From Clostridiales bacterium (GTDB taxonomy: Bacteria; Bacillota; Clostridia; Saccharofermentanales; DTU023): DNA of 64,000 bases. Below, piece after piece: positions 29,869 through 38,904 of the stretch. The notes beneath the pieces are model-generated. The model did not search any database. It was not told the DNA's origin and worked only from the letters and a program-made list of their open reading frames with translations. The stretch spans positions 21,523-85,522 of the forward strand of contig SFFI01000009.1 of the NCBI GenBank assembly GCA_004556925.1, read 5' to 3'. The position numbers and the translations under genes were made by a program. How positions within the stretch are numbered: the stretch's first letter is position 1; the number at the start of each line of letters is the position of its first letter.

Positions 29869-31136
29869 GTGTATACCGCCTCACAGTATCTCAATTAAAT
29901 GCCCTAGCTAGCGAAATCTTAAGCCAAGCCCCACTCGCGGACTGCGAACTTCTGGGGGAGATTTCGGCGGCTACCCTGGCTGCCTCTGGCCATTTTTACT
30001 TTACGCTTAAAGATGCTATGGCAAGTGTGTCCTGTGTCATGTTTCGCCAGGATTTTTCCCGTGTGGCCCAAAGACCGCAGGTGGGGGACCAGGTTATTTT
30101 ACGTGGCAGAGCCGGACTCTACCAGAGGGACGGACGCTTCCAATTTTATGCTCAAGACTTGCAGTTGAGCGGTCAGGGAAGTCTCTGGCAGCAATTTGCT
30201 GCCCTTAAAGCGGAGCTTGAGGCTAAGGGTTATTTTGCGCCAGAACATAAACAACAGCTACCCTTTTTACCTAGGATAATTGGGATTGTGACCTCCTCGA
30301 AGGGTGCGGCAGTTCACGACATTATCACGGTTAGTCAGCGCCGTTTTCCCGGTATTAAGCTCCAGCTGATCCCAGTTGCTGTCCAGGGCCCTGGGTCTGC
30401 CCAGGACATTGCGCGAGCAATTAAGATCTTTAACCATTTAAACCAAGCAGACCTGCTCATAGTGGGCAGGGGAGGAGGCTCCCAAGAAGACCTGTGGTCT
30501 TTTAATGAGCGGCCAGTGGCAGATGCCATTTACCAGTCTAAGATCCCCATTATCTCGGCGGTAGGCCACGAAACGGACTTTTCTATTGCAGATTTTGTTG
30601 CGGATTTAAGGGCCCCTACCCCCTCTGCGGCAGCCGAGCTGGCTGTACCGGTGAAGGCTGAGCTCATAGCCCATATTCAAGCCCTAAAGCAAGCCCTTGA
30701 CCGGGGCCTGATCCAAGAGGTTGCCAACAGTAGGCTACGTGACCAGGCGGCCAATCGCCGGCTCTACCGGGCGTGGAACCAGCGCCTGGCAGAGGAGAAC
30801 CAAGCCTTGGATGCCTTGGTGAATAGACCTGTCTTGCAATCTCCTCTCCAAAGTATTAAGTTACGCCGCCAGGAACTCCTAAGCCTGACCAGGGATTTAT
30901 GGCGAGCAGAGGAGAATGCCCGGGAGGATTGTAAACGCCAGATACAAGACCTTTCAGGTAAGCTGGAATTGTTAAATCCCTATCATATCTTGCAAAGAGG
31001 CTACACAGCAGTCTTAGATCAAGAAGGCAAGATCCTCTCCAGGCTGAGCCAAGTCCAGAAAGGCAGTATGGTTCATATCCGTTTTATTGATGGCGAAGCC
31101 CTGGCAGAAATCACCGACCTTGCAGAGCCCAGCTAG
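29865..31136 (+). CDS. xseA: Exodeoxyribonuclease VII large subunit
   Basis: A 423-aa protein. The N-terminal OB-fold (residues about 1-100, GHFYFTLKDAMASVSCVMF) binds single-stranded DNA; the catalytic domain has GIVTSSKGAAVHDI, IVGRGGGSQEDLWSFNE and SAVGHETDFSIADFVADLRA, which are family hallmarks, and a coiled-coil C-terminal part binds XseB. It degrades single-stranded DNA to oligonucleotides. XseB is encoded 60 nt downstream. Confidence 0.96.
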   Translation: MSVYRLTVSQLNALASEILSQAPLADCELLGEISAATLAASGHFYFTLKDAMASVSCVMFRQDFSRVAQRPQVGDQVILRGRAGLYQRDGRFQFYAQDLQLSGQGSLWQQFAALKAELEAKGYFAPEHKQQLPFLPRIIGIVTSSKGAAVHDIITVSQRRFPGIKLQLIPVAVQGPGSAQDIARAIKIFNHLNQADLLIVGRGGGSQEDLWSFNERPVADAIYQSKIPIISAVGHETDFSIADFVADLRAPTPSAAAELAVPVKAELIAHIQALKQALDRGLIQEVANSRLRDQAANRRLYRAWNQRLAEENQALDALVNRPVLQSPLQSIKLRRQELLSLTRDLWRAEENAREDCKRQIQDLSGKLELLNPYHILQRGYTAVLDQEGKILSRLSQVQKGSMVHIRFIDGEALAEITDLAEPS

Positions 31137-31196
31137 TTCTGCAAACTATTTAGGATGTGTGCATCATCATTTCAAAGAATGTTCAAGGAGTTCAAT

Positions 31197-31493
31197 ATGC
31201 TAGATTCCCCAGTTTCTCAGAATAACCCCAACACTGCCCCGAGCCAGGATTTCCAAGCCCCTCTGGAAAATTTGTCCTATGAGGAAGCGATCTTGGAACT
31301 AGAACAGATTGTTAAACGTCTGGAAAAGGGTGAGGCAAAATTAGAGGAATCTGCCCAGCTATATGAGCGCGGCTTAGCCCTCGCCCAATACTGCTCAAGC
31401 ATTTTGCAGGATATGGAGGCCCGAGTAAGCCAACTCAATTTGAGCCCGGAAGGGGAGATTGTAGAGCAGGACTTTAAGCTAGGAGCGGAATGA
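31197..31493 (+). CDS. xseB: Exodeoxyribonuclease VII small subunit
   Basis: A 98-aa protein. ATG at 31197 has AAGGAG 6 nt upstream and is preferred to an in-frame ATG at 31155. The core LSYEEAILELEQIVKRLEKGE and LEESAQLYERGLAL is diagnostic for XseB. A low-complexity Asn/Pro/Ser leader of about 25 residues precedes the core. It overlaps dxs by 4 nt. The ispA gene that often sits between xseB and dxs is missing. Confidence 0.93.
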   Translation: MLDSPVSQNNPNTAPSQDFQAPLENLSYEEAILELEQIVKRLEKGEAKLEESAQLYERGLALAQYCSSILQDMEARVSQLNLSPEGEIVEQDFKLGAE

Positions 31494-33361
31494 TGCCTGC
31501 CTTCCCTGATATCCACTCTCCTCAAGACATTAAAGCCTATTCTATCCCAGAGCTTGAAGACTTGGCCGCTGCCTGCCGGGCTGAGATCATCCAGGCGGTA
31601 GCGCAGAATGGCGGCCATCTGGCTTCAAATTTAGGTACGGTCGAATTAACCCTCGCCTTGGCCAAGGTTTTCAATTTTGGGCCGGATGGGGATAGGCTGA
31701 TCTTTGATGTGGGCCACCAATGCTATACCTGGAAGCTATTGACAGGCCGGGTGGAGGGCTTTGCCTACTTGAGGCAGCAAGATGGGCTGGCAGGTTTTCC
31801 CAAGCTCAGTGAATCGCCCTTCGATTATTACAATGCTGGGCACTCTTCAGATGCTATCTCTATTGCGCTTGGCTACCAGCGAGCCGACCGCATCCAAGGG
31901 CGGACACGACAAAATATTGCCTTCGTAGGAGATGGCGGCTTGACGGGTGGGGTAAGTTATGAGGCCATAAATGATGCAGGCCAAAAGCAAGATCCCATTA
32001 AAGTTGTCTTAAATGACAATCAAATGTCTATCGACCACAATGTGGGCGGTCTATCCCAACATCTAGAGAAACTCCGGGTATCACAATCCTATCGCAACTT
32101 AAAGGGTAAGGTTAGTGGCCGTTTAAGCCCTCAAAGTCTTGTGCGTTTGAGCTTAAACAATATGAAAAAAGCCTTTCGCCTGCGTCTCCACCAAAGCTCT
32201 GCTTTTTTTGAAGCCTTGGGCTTCCGTTATTACGGGCCAGTAGATGGACACGACCTAGATGCCCTCTTGCAATCGCTTAAGGCCTTACAAGAGTCTCCCC
32301 ACCCTACAGTCCTACATGTGATCACCCAAAAGGGGCGGGGCTATAGCTTTGCAGAGCAAGATCCCGCCTCCTACCATGGCGTTGGCAGTTTTGAGATCGC
32401 AGAAGGCTTCATCAAGCCTGAGGGCCCGCAATATACCTTCTCTGCCTGTCTATCACGTAAATTAGTGCAACTGGGGTCTAGAGATAAGCGGGTTTGTGCC
32501 ATTACTGCAGCAATGGCACAAGGGACCGGTTTAGCAGATTTCGCCACAGCCTTTCCAGACCGCTTTTTCGATGTGGGCATTGCAGAGCAGCATGCGGCCA
32601 GCCTGGCAGCAGGTCTTGCTTTGGGTGGGCTCCGGCCCTTTGCAGCTCTCTACTCTACTTTTAGCCAGAGAGCAGTCGACCAGATCCTCCATGATATTTG
32701 CCTGCAGAATCTTGGCGTCACCTTGCTCTTGGATCGGTCTGGTTTGGTCGGCAATGATGGGGAAACCCACCAGGGGCTTTACGATACCGCTATCTTTCAA
32801 GGCTTTCCCAACCTCCAGCTTTTTGCCCCGGCAGACAGCCAAGACTTAGACCTCATCCTGGACTATGCCCTGTCCCAGGATGGTCCCGTGATGGTGCGTT
32901 ATCCCAAGGCCCAAGCCAAGCCGGATCTTGAATTAGCAGCCGGGCAGAGACATATTCTTTCCGCTAGGCAATTGAGCCAGGGGACAGACTACACGGTCTT
33001 GGTCTTTGGCAGCCTTGCCGCCCTCGCCCTGTCCGCAACCAGGGCGCTGGCAGACCAGGGCGGTCCTCAAGCGGATGTCTTCTCTCTGGTCTGCGGCAAA
33101 AGGGCAGACTTGGCCGCTGTCAAGCGTTCCTTGGCCAAGACGAAACACTTAGTGATTCTGGAGGAAGCCCTTGGCTCGTATGGCTTTGCCGGCCAGGCCC
33201 TGATTGATTTAGCTTGTCTAGAACACAACTTTTCTTATAAAATTATTTCCGTACAAGATCCCTTGAGAGGCCAGGCGGGACGTGGTGAGCTCTTACAGGC
33301 AGAAGGCTTGGATGTATCCGGCTTGGCCCAGCAAATACAAAGCTATCTTGAGAAGAACTGA
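31490..33361 (+). CDS. dxs: 1-deoxy-D-xylulose-5-phosphate synthase
   Basis: A 623-aa thiamine-diphosphate enzyme condensing pyruvate and glyceraldehyde 3-phosphate, the first step of the MEP isoprenoid pathway. Motifs: SNLGTVELTLAL with HQCYTWKLLTGR, the ThDP-Mg motif GDGGLTGGVSYEAINDAG, NDNQMSID, and FDVGIAEQHAASLAAGLA with the catalytic Glu. The C-terminal transketolase domain ends around LGSYGFAGQALIDLA. It is translationally coupled to xseB. NAD kinase follows after 10 nt. Confidence 0.96.
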   Translation: MMPAFPDIHSPQDIKAYSIPELEDLAAACRAEIIQAVAQNGGHLASNLGTVELTLALAKVFNFGPDGDRLIFDVGHQCYTWKLLTGRVEGFAYLRQQDGLAGFPKLSESPFDYYNAGHSSDAISIALGYQRADRIQGRTRQNIAFVGDGGLTGGVSYEAINDAGQKQDPIKVVLNDNQMSIDHNVGGLSQHLEKLRVSQSYRNLKGKVSGRLSPQSLVRLSLNNMKKAFRLRLHQSSAFFEALGFRYYGPVDGHDLDALLQSLKALQESPHPTVLHVITQKGRGYSFAEQDPASYHGVGSFEIAEGFIKPEGPQYTFSACLSRKLVQLGSRDKRVCAITAAMAQGTGLADFATAFPDRFFDVGIAEQHAASLAAGLALGGLRPFAALYSTFSQRAVDQILHDICLQNLGVTLLLDRSGLVGNDGETHQGLYDTAIFQGFPNLQLFAPADSQDLDLILDYALSQDGPVMVRYPKAQAKPDLELAAGQRHILSARQLSQGTDYTVLVFGSLAALALSATRALADQGGPQADVFSLVCGKRADLAAVKRSLAKTKHLVILEEALGSYGFAGQALIDLACLEHNFSYKIISVQDPLRGQAGRGELLQAEGLDVSGLAQQIQSYLEKN

Positions 33362-33371
33362 GGGGTGTTTT

Positions 33372-34184
33372 ATGCGCGTAGGCCTCTATGCTAATCCCGA
33401 ACGTGATCGTGGTTTTCGCTACCGCAAGCAGCTATCTGACCTCTTTAAGGCTAAAGGGGTTGAAGTCGTCACCGACCCTGGGGATTTCGACCGTGCAGAC
33501 CTCCTGGTTTCCTTAGGCGGAGATGGTACTTTTCTCAGCCTAGCCCACTTTGAGACAGCCTATGATAAGCCTTGTGTAGGGGTGAATTTAGGCTCGGTTG
33601 GCTTCTTGACAGAAATTGAGCCGGACCATCTGGCTCAGGCTGTGGAGCAAATTTACCGGGGCCAATATGAGCTGGATGAAAGACTCATGCTGTCTATGCA
33701 AGTTTTAGATGACCAGGGGCAGGTTTTGAAAACCCAGGAAGCCCTGAATGATGTTGTCATTATGCGGTTGGCAGGGGGGAGAATTGTTACTGTAGATTTT
33801 TCGATCAATGCCAGCCCCGTAGAGCGCATTCCTGGGGATGGTCTGATTATCTCTACGCCTACTGGTTCTACCGCCTATTCCTTAGCAGCGGGTGGCCCCA
33901 TTGTACACCCCGCCATGGATGTAATTTTAATCACACCCATTTGCCCCCATACTCTGCATAATCGTAGCTATTTAGCACCGGGAGATGCTACAATTGAACT
34001 TAGATTGAGTGATGATTGTTCTTCCGCCATGGTTTCAGCCGATGGAAAACAATCCATTAAAATTGAACAGGGAACAATAAAAATACAAAAATCACGCAGG
34101 GCTTTTAAAATCCTCCGCCTGGGAGGTGACCGTTTTTACCAGGTCCTGCCGCAGAAGATCCAAGAAAGGGGAATGCTCAGATGA
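33372..34184 (+). CDS. nadK: NAD kinase
   Basis: A 270-aa enzyme that makes NADP from NAD. ATG at 33372 follows GAGGGGTG. It has the GGDGTFL motif (LVSLGGDGTFLSLA), GSVGFLTEIEPD, the NDVVIMR strand and the PTGSTAYSLAAGGPIVHP loop of the catalytic site. The rRNA methylase gene tlyA often found between dxs and nadK is absent. It overlaps argR by 4 nt. Confidence 0.95.
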   Translation: MRVGLYANPERDRGFRYRKQLSDLFKAKGVEVVTDPGDFDRADLLVSLGGDGTFLSLAHFETAYDKPCVGVNLGSVGFLTEIEPDHLAQAVEQIYRGQYELDERLMLSMQVLDDQGQVLKTQEALNDVVIMRLAGGRIVTVDFSINASPVERIPGDGLIISTPTGSTAYSLAAGGPIVHPAMDVILITPICPHTLHNRSYLAPGDATIELRLSDDCSSAMVSADGKQSIKIEQGTIKIQKSRRAFKILRLGGDRFYQVLPQKIQERGMLR

Positions 34185-34663
34185 GAAATGCTAAAAATCC
34201 ACGTCAATCCCGTATCCTTCAGATTGTGAAAAGCCAAAACATTTCTACCCAAGGCGACCTGGTAGAAGCCCTCAAAGAAGCCGGTATGCTTGTCACGCAG
34301 GCTACCGTTTCTAGAGATATCAAGGAGCTGGGTATTATTAAGGTGACCACAGCAAGTGGCGAACTCAAATATGTACCCATGGCTCAAACTGGCGAAGGGG
34401 CCTCTGGCCGCTTTATGAAGGTCTTCCGTGAGGCCGTTACCTCTATCCATACTGCCGACGCCCTAGTTATCATTAAGACCCTCCCCGGTATGGCACAAGC
34501 GGCTGCTTCGGCTCTGGACTCCATGCATTTGGAGGCCCTCATTGGCACTATTGCTGGTGATGACACCATTTTTGTGGCGACTCCCAGTAAGCAAGACGCT
34601 GATGAAATGAAAGACCACCTGGTTACGGTATCGCAGATTGATCCGGAACTGCCCGGACACTAA
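34181..34663 (+). CDS. argR: Arginine repressor ArgR/AhrC
   Basis: A 160-aa protein with an N-terminal winged helix (SRILQIVKSQNISTQGDL, VTQATVSRDIKELGIIKV) and a C-terminal arginine-binding hexamerisation domain (LVIIKTLPGMAQAAASALD, IGTIAGDDTIFVAT). It senses arginine and controls arginine synthesis or catabolism. The recN neighbour is standard. Arginine genes themselves are not in this window. Confidence 0.94.
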   Translation: MRNAKNPRQSRILQIVKSQNISTQGDLVEALKEAGMLVTQATVSRDIKELGIIKVTTASGELKYVPMAQTGEGASGRFMKVFREAVTSIHTADALVIIKTLPGMAQAAASALDSMHLEALIGTIAGDDTIFVATPSKQDADEMKDHLVTVSQIDPELPGH

Positions 34664-34665
34664 AG

Positions 34666-36378
34666 ATGGGGATGCTCCTAGAGCTCACGATCTGTAATTT
34701 TGCCCTCATTCCAGAGCTACTAGTCCGGCTAGATGAGGGCTTAACCATTATTTCTGGAGAAACGGGGGCCGGTAAGTCCGTTTTTTTGGATGCTCTGGCC
34801 TTTATTGGTGGCCAAAGAGCCAGCCGTGACTTGGTACGTAAACCTGCGGAGAAAGCCCAGGTCTACGCCTTATTTCAAGATGTTTACCCCCTCTTGCCTT
34901 CCGACCTCCTTTCTCGCCTCGACCTAAGCCAGGAAGAGATCACAGGCCATGAGCTCCTGCTCTATCGTGAAATAGACAACAAGGGTCGGTCTGTGGCTAA
35001 GGTTAATGGCCGTCCGGTTACCGTCTCCCTGTTGCGGGAACTGGGGAACTGCCTTTTTAATTTACATGCGCAAAATGAGCAGATCTCCCTTTTTGACCCA
35101 CATAAGCAAGCCGAAATTTTAGATGCCTACTGCCCGGAGCCTTTGGCGGCATACAAGTTGCAATGGGCCGCCTTGCGCGACCAGCGCATTCAGCAGCTTA
35201 AATCTCTAAAGGAACTAGGCCTCAATCCTCAAGAGCGCGACCGTAAGCTGGACCTTCTTGACTATCAAATCCAAGAAATTTCCGCAGGCTTTATGAGTCA
35301 GGAAGACTTGCAGGAACTAGAGGCTAGCTTTCAAGAAATTAATGCCCTGGACCGCATACAGACCTACACCATTGAGGGTTTACAGGTCCTAGATCCTGAC
35401 CAAGACCATAGCGCGACGACTTTACTTTCCCGGGCTGCGGCCTCCCTGCAAAAGGCGGAGAAGTTCTCTCCTCGTCTCGGGCAAATGAACCAAGACCTGC
35501 AAAGGCTCAATGACGATTTGCATGAGCAGACGCGGGAGCTCAAGTTATTTCTCCAGGAATTGGCAGCAAAGTCTGCGGATAGCCAGGAGATTCGGGCACG
35601 CATGGAGGCCTGGGACCGCCTGGACCAGAAATATGGCCCCGGTTGGGATAACGTTGCACGCTATTACCAAGAGGCTCAAGAAGAATATGCTTTCACCCGA
35701 GATTCAGAAAGCCACTTTCAGCAACTCCGCAGCGACCTGCAGAAGGGGCAAGCCCAGGCCGCAGACCTGGCCCAAGCCATGCATGAGATTAGGGTAGAGG
35801 CTGGGGCTAGATTATCTGCTGCCATCAAGTCTGTCCTTGCTGAACTTCAGATGCCTGGCGTGGATTTCCAGGTCCAAGTGGACATGGCAGAACCCAGCGA
35901 TAAAAACTATTGGGCCCCGGAGGGCCGGGACCGGGTGGAGTTTTTTATCTCTACCAACCAGGGGGAGGATCTACTCCCTTTAGCCAAAATTGCCTCGGGC
36001 GGGGAGGCTTCTAGAATCCTTTTGGCCATCAAATCCATCCTGGCCAATTTGGATCAGATTCCCCTCCTCATTTTTGACGAGATTGATGCGGGCATTTCTG
36101 GAGAAGCAGCCCACAAGTTAGGGGAAAAACTCCGTGAATTAGGGCTTCAGCACCAAGTAATTGCAGTCACGCATACGGCGCAAATTGCCGCTATGGCTGA
36201 CCAACATTTATATATTTACAAGGAACTGGAGGGAGACCGGACGGCCACCAAGCTGCAAGCCCTAGACTTAAAGGGTCGGCAAGTGGAGCTGGCCAGGTTA
36301 TTGACAGGTTCCTCCCAGGACGAAAAGGCCCTTGCACTTGCGAGTACACTTTTGCAACCCTACAATAGAGGTAATTAG
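34666..36378 (+). CDS. recN: DNA repair protein RecN
   Basis: A 570-aa SMC-like ATPase for double-strand break repair. Walker A is SGETGAGKSVFLDAL near residue 31. Coiled-coil arms lie at about residues 150-380. The signature IASGGEASRILLAIK is followed by Walker B with LIFDEIDAGISGEAA near residue 465. In spore formers spoIVB and spo0A usually follow recN. Here histidine ammonia-lyase follows after only 18 nt. Confidence 0.95.
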   Translation: MGMLLELTICNFALIPELLVRLDEGLTIISGETGAGKSVFLDALAFIGGQRASRDLVRKPAEKAQVYALFQDVYPLLPSDLLSRLDLSQEEITGHELLLYREIDNKGRSVAKVNGRPVTVSLLRELGNCLFNLHAQNEQISLFDPHKQAEILDAYCPEPLAAYKLQWAALRDQRIQQLKSLKELGLNPQERDRKLDLLDYQIQEISAGFMSQEDLQELEASFQEINALDRIQTYTIEGLQVLDPDQDHSATTLLSRAAASLQKAEKFSPRLGQMNQDLQRLNDDLHEQTRELKLFLQELAAKSADSQEIRARMEAWDRLDQKYGPGWDNVARYYQEAQEEYAFTRDSESHFQQLRSDLQKGQAQAADLAQAMHEIRVEAGARLSAAIKSVLAELQMPGVDFQVQVDMAEPSDKNYWAPEGRDRVEFFISTNQGEDLLPLAKIASGGEASRILLAIKSILANLDQIPLLIFDEIDAGISGEAAHKLGEKLRELGLQHQVIAVTHTAQIAAMADQHLYIYKELEGDRTATKLQALDLKGRQVELARLLTGSSQDEKALALASTLLQPYNRGN

Positions 36379-36396
36379 ATTTCTCAGGAGGAAAAC

Positions 36397-37920
36397 ATGG
36401 GAAGTATTCTAGCTTTGAACGGCCGCGACTTAACTATTGAAGATATCGTGGCCGTTAGTCGTCATGGCCAAAAGGTGGCCATTAGTCCTGACTCGCAGGA
36501 AAAAATCCTGGCCTCTGAAGGCATTGTGGCTGACATCGTCGCCTCCCACGCGCCTGTCTATGGTGTATCTACAGGCTATGGTGAATTTTCTACGGTCCGC
36601 ATTAGTGAAGAAGAGAACAAGACGCTTCAGCGCAATCTCATTCTGAGCCACGCTTGCGGTGTGGGTGAGCCCTTCAAGGAAGATGAGGTCCGCGCCATTA
36701 TGCTCCTGCGTCTTAATACCCTGTGTTCTGGATATTCTGGAGTCAGCCATGAGGTCCCTGCCATCCTGGTAGACATGCTGAATGAGAATATTATTCCCTA
36801 TATTCCTAAAAAAGGTTCCTTAGGCGCTTCGGGCGATTTAGCCAACTTAGCCCACATGGCCCTGACCATGCTGGGAGAGGGCGAAGTTATGGACCAGGGC
36901 AAACGCCGGCCCTCTGCTGAGGTGCTCAAGGAAAAAGGCCTGACCCCTGTCACCCTCAAGGGCAAGGATGGTTTAGCTATTATTAACGGCACGCCAGTTA
37001 TGACTGGATTAGGGGTGCTGGCACTTTACGATGCCGAGAGACTCCTCCGTGCTGCCAACCAAGCGGCTGCCCTTTCTTTTGAAGCTCTTATGGGGATTAC
37101 AGCAGCCTTAGACCCCAGAGTGCACGCAGTTAGGCCCCACCCTGGCCAAATGGCCACTGCAGCTTACCTCCGCAAAATGCTAGAGGGTTCTTCCTCGGTT
37201 AACCAGCGCGAAGGTGATGTGCAGGATGCCTACACACTGCGCTGCGTACCACAAGTCCATGGTGCAGTTACGGATGCCCTGGCTCAGATTCGTCAAGTCC
37301 TGGAGATTGAGATCAATGCGGTTACGGATAACCCCTTAGTTTTTCCTGACAACCATGACGTGATTTCTGGCGGTAACTTCCATGGTGAGCCCCTTGCCTT
37401 GCAACTAGACTTCCTTGCCATTGCAGTAGCCGAGCTAGCTGATATTTCTGAACGCCGGATTGAGCGTTTGGTTAATCCTCAGCTGAACTATGGTTTGCCT
37501 GCCTTCTTGGTGGAAAAAGGCGGAGTCAACTCGGGCTTTATGATTCCCCAATACACAGCAGCCAGCCTGGTTTCAGAAAATAAGATTTTGGCGCATCCTG
37601 CTTCAGTCGACTCCATTCCTTCATCTGCTAATAAGGAAGATCATGTTTCCATGGGGGCCAATGCTGCCCGCAAGGTCGGCGAGATAATAAAAAATGTCAG
37701 AGACGTTCTGGCTATTGAGTGGCTGGTGGCAGCCCAAGCCTGTGACCTAAGAGGGGTCAAGCAATTTGGCCAAGGCACTGGGCAGGTTTATAAAGAAGTC
37801 CGTGAACTCGTAAGCTTCTACGATGAAGACCGGGTTATGTACCCGGCTATGCATGCCCTAGCACATCTTCTGGAAGAGGGCAGTGTCCTAGACCGCGTAG
37901 AAGCGCAATTAGCTGACTAA
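36397..37920 (+). CDS. hutH: Histidine ammonia-lyase
   Basis: A 507-aa enzyme that deaminates histidine to urocanate. The electrophilic MIO cofactor forms from Ala144-Ser145-Gly146 in GSLGASGDLANLAHM. Other active-site segments: VYGVSTGYGEFSTV near residue 54, QDAYTLRCVPQVHG, NAVTDNPLVF, GGNFHGEPLALQLD. AGGAGG is 6 nt before the ATG. It begins the histidine-degradation set followed by formiminotransferase, imidazolonepropionase and cyclodeaminase; urocanase (hutU), the next step, is not in the window. Confidence 0.96.
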   Translation: MGSILALNGRDLTIEDIVAVSRHGQKVAISPDSQEKILASEGIVADIVASHAPVYGVSTGYGEFSTVRISEEENKTLQRNLILSHACGVGEPFKEDEVRAIMLLRLNTLCSGYSGVSHEVPAILVDMLNENIIPYIPKKGSLGASGDLANLAHMALTMLGEGEVMDQGKRRPSAEVLKEKGLTPVTLKGKDGLAIINGTPVMTGLGVLALYDAERLLRAANQAAALSFEALMGITAALDPRVHAVRPHPGQMATAAYLRKMLEGSSSVNQREGDVQDAYTLRCVPQVHGAVTDALAQIRQVLEIEINAVTDNPLVFPDNHDVISGGNFHGEPLALQLDFLAIAVAELADISERRIERLVNPQLNYGLPAFLVEKGGVNSGFMIPQYTAASLVSENKILAHPASVDSIPSSANKEDHVSMGANAARKVGEIIKNVRDVLAIEWLVAAQACDLRGVKQFGQGTGQVYKEVRELVSFYDEDRVMYPAMHALAHLLEEGSVLDRVEAQLAD

Positions 37921-37986
37921 GTGAGTCATTATGGCGTAGGCTTGGGGTAAAACACCCCCTGGCTTGCCCAGAAAGAAAGGTATGAT

Positions 37987-38904
37987 ATGTCAAAAAAATT
38001 AATTGAATGTGTCCCTAACTTCTCCAATGGCCGGGACCCGGAGGTCCTGCAGAAGATTATGGCCCCCTTTTTCGCGGCTCAGGACGTACAGGTTCTAGAT
38101 TATAGCCAAGATAAGGACCATAACCGTGCAGTCGTAACCCTGGTTGGGACACCGGAAGATCTTGAAAATTCTGTGGTGGAGGCTGTGGGTATAGCGGCTC
38201 AGCTGATTGACCTGCGCAAACACCAAGGTGAGCACCCCCGTATGGGCGCTACGGACGTCGTCCCCTTTGTCCCCATCCGCAACGCCAGCGTGCAGGACTG
38301 CATAGAGCTTTCTAAACGTGTAGGAGAGAGGATTGCTAAAGAACACCATATCCCCGTTTACCTCTACGAAGAATCGGCAACTGACCCCTCCCGCGTTAAC
38401 CTGGCCCATATCCGCAAGGGACAATTTGAAGGTTTTGCGGAAAAGATTAAAGAAGCTGAATGGAAACCGGATTACGGAGAAGCCGAAATCCATCCCTCTG
38501 CCGGTGTCGTGGCTGTGGGTGCCCGAGAATTCCTGGTAGCCTACAACATTAACCTAGACACAGATAAGCTAGAAATTGCAGATGCCATTGCCCGCAAGGT
38601 TCGGCACATCGGCGGTGGTTTTAGGTTCGTAAAGGGTATGGGGGTTGAACTCTCCGACCGTAATCAAGTGCAGGTCTCTATGAACCTTACCAATTTTCAC
38701 AAATCACATATTTACCAAGTTTTTGAGACTGTCAAGATGGAAGCCCGCCGCTATGGTGTCAACGTGGTTGGTTCTGAGATAATCGGACTTGTGCCCCTGG
38801 CTGCTCTCGTGGATACCGCTAATTATTACCTACAACTGGAAGACTTTGGCCTAGACCAAGTGATTGAAGCCCGGCTGTTGGGAGATAGCTCCAATGAAGA
38901 ATAA
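37987..38904 (+). CDS. ftcD: Glutamate formimidoyltransferase (monofunctional)
   Basis: A 305-aa protein that moves the formimino group of N-formiminoglutamate to tetrahydrofolate, releasing glutamate. It opens IECVPNFSNGRDPEVL and carries HNRAVVTLVG, HPRMGATDVVPFVP and the GAREFLVAYNINLDT strand typical of the formiminotransferase N and C subdomains. In animals this domain is fused to the cyclodeaminase; here the cyclodeaminase is a separate gene at 40212. The 3' end overlaps hutI by 11 nt. Confidence 0.94.
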   Translation: MSKKLIECVPNFSNGRDPEVLQKIMAPFFAAQDVQVLDYSQDKDHNRAVVTLVGTPEDLENSVVEAVGIAAQLIDLRKHQGEHPRMGATDVVPFVPIRNASVQDCIELSKRVGERIAKEHHIPVYLYEESATDPSRVNLAHIRKGQFEGFAEKIKEAEWKPDYGEAEIHPSAGVVAVGAREFLVAYNINLDTDKLEIADAIARKVRHIGGGFRFVKGMGVELSDRNQVQVSMNLTNFHKSHIYQVFETVKMEARRYGVNVVGSEIIGLVPLAALVDTANYYLQLEDFGLDQVIEARLLGDSSNEE

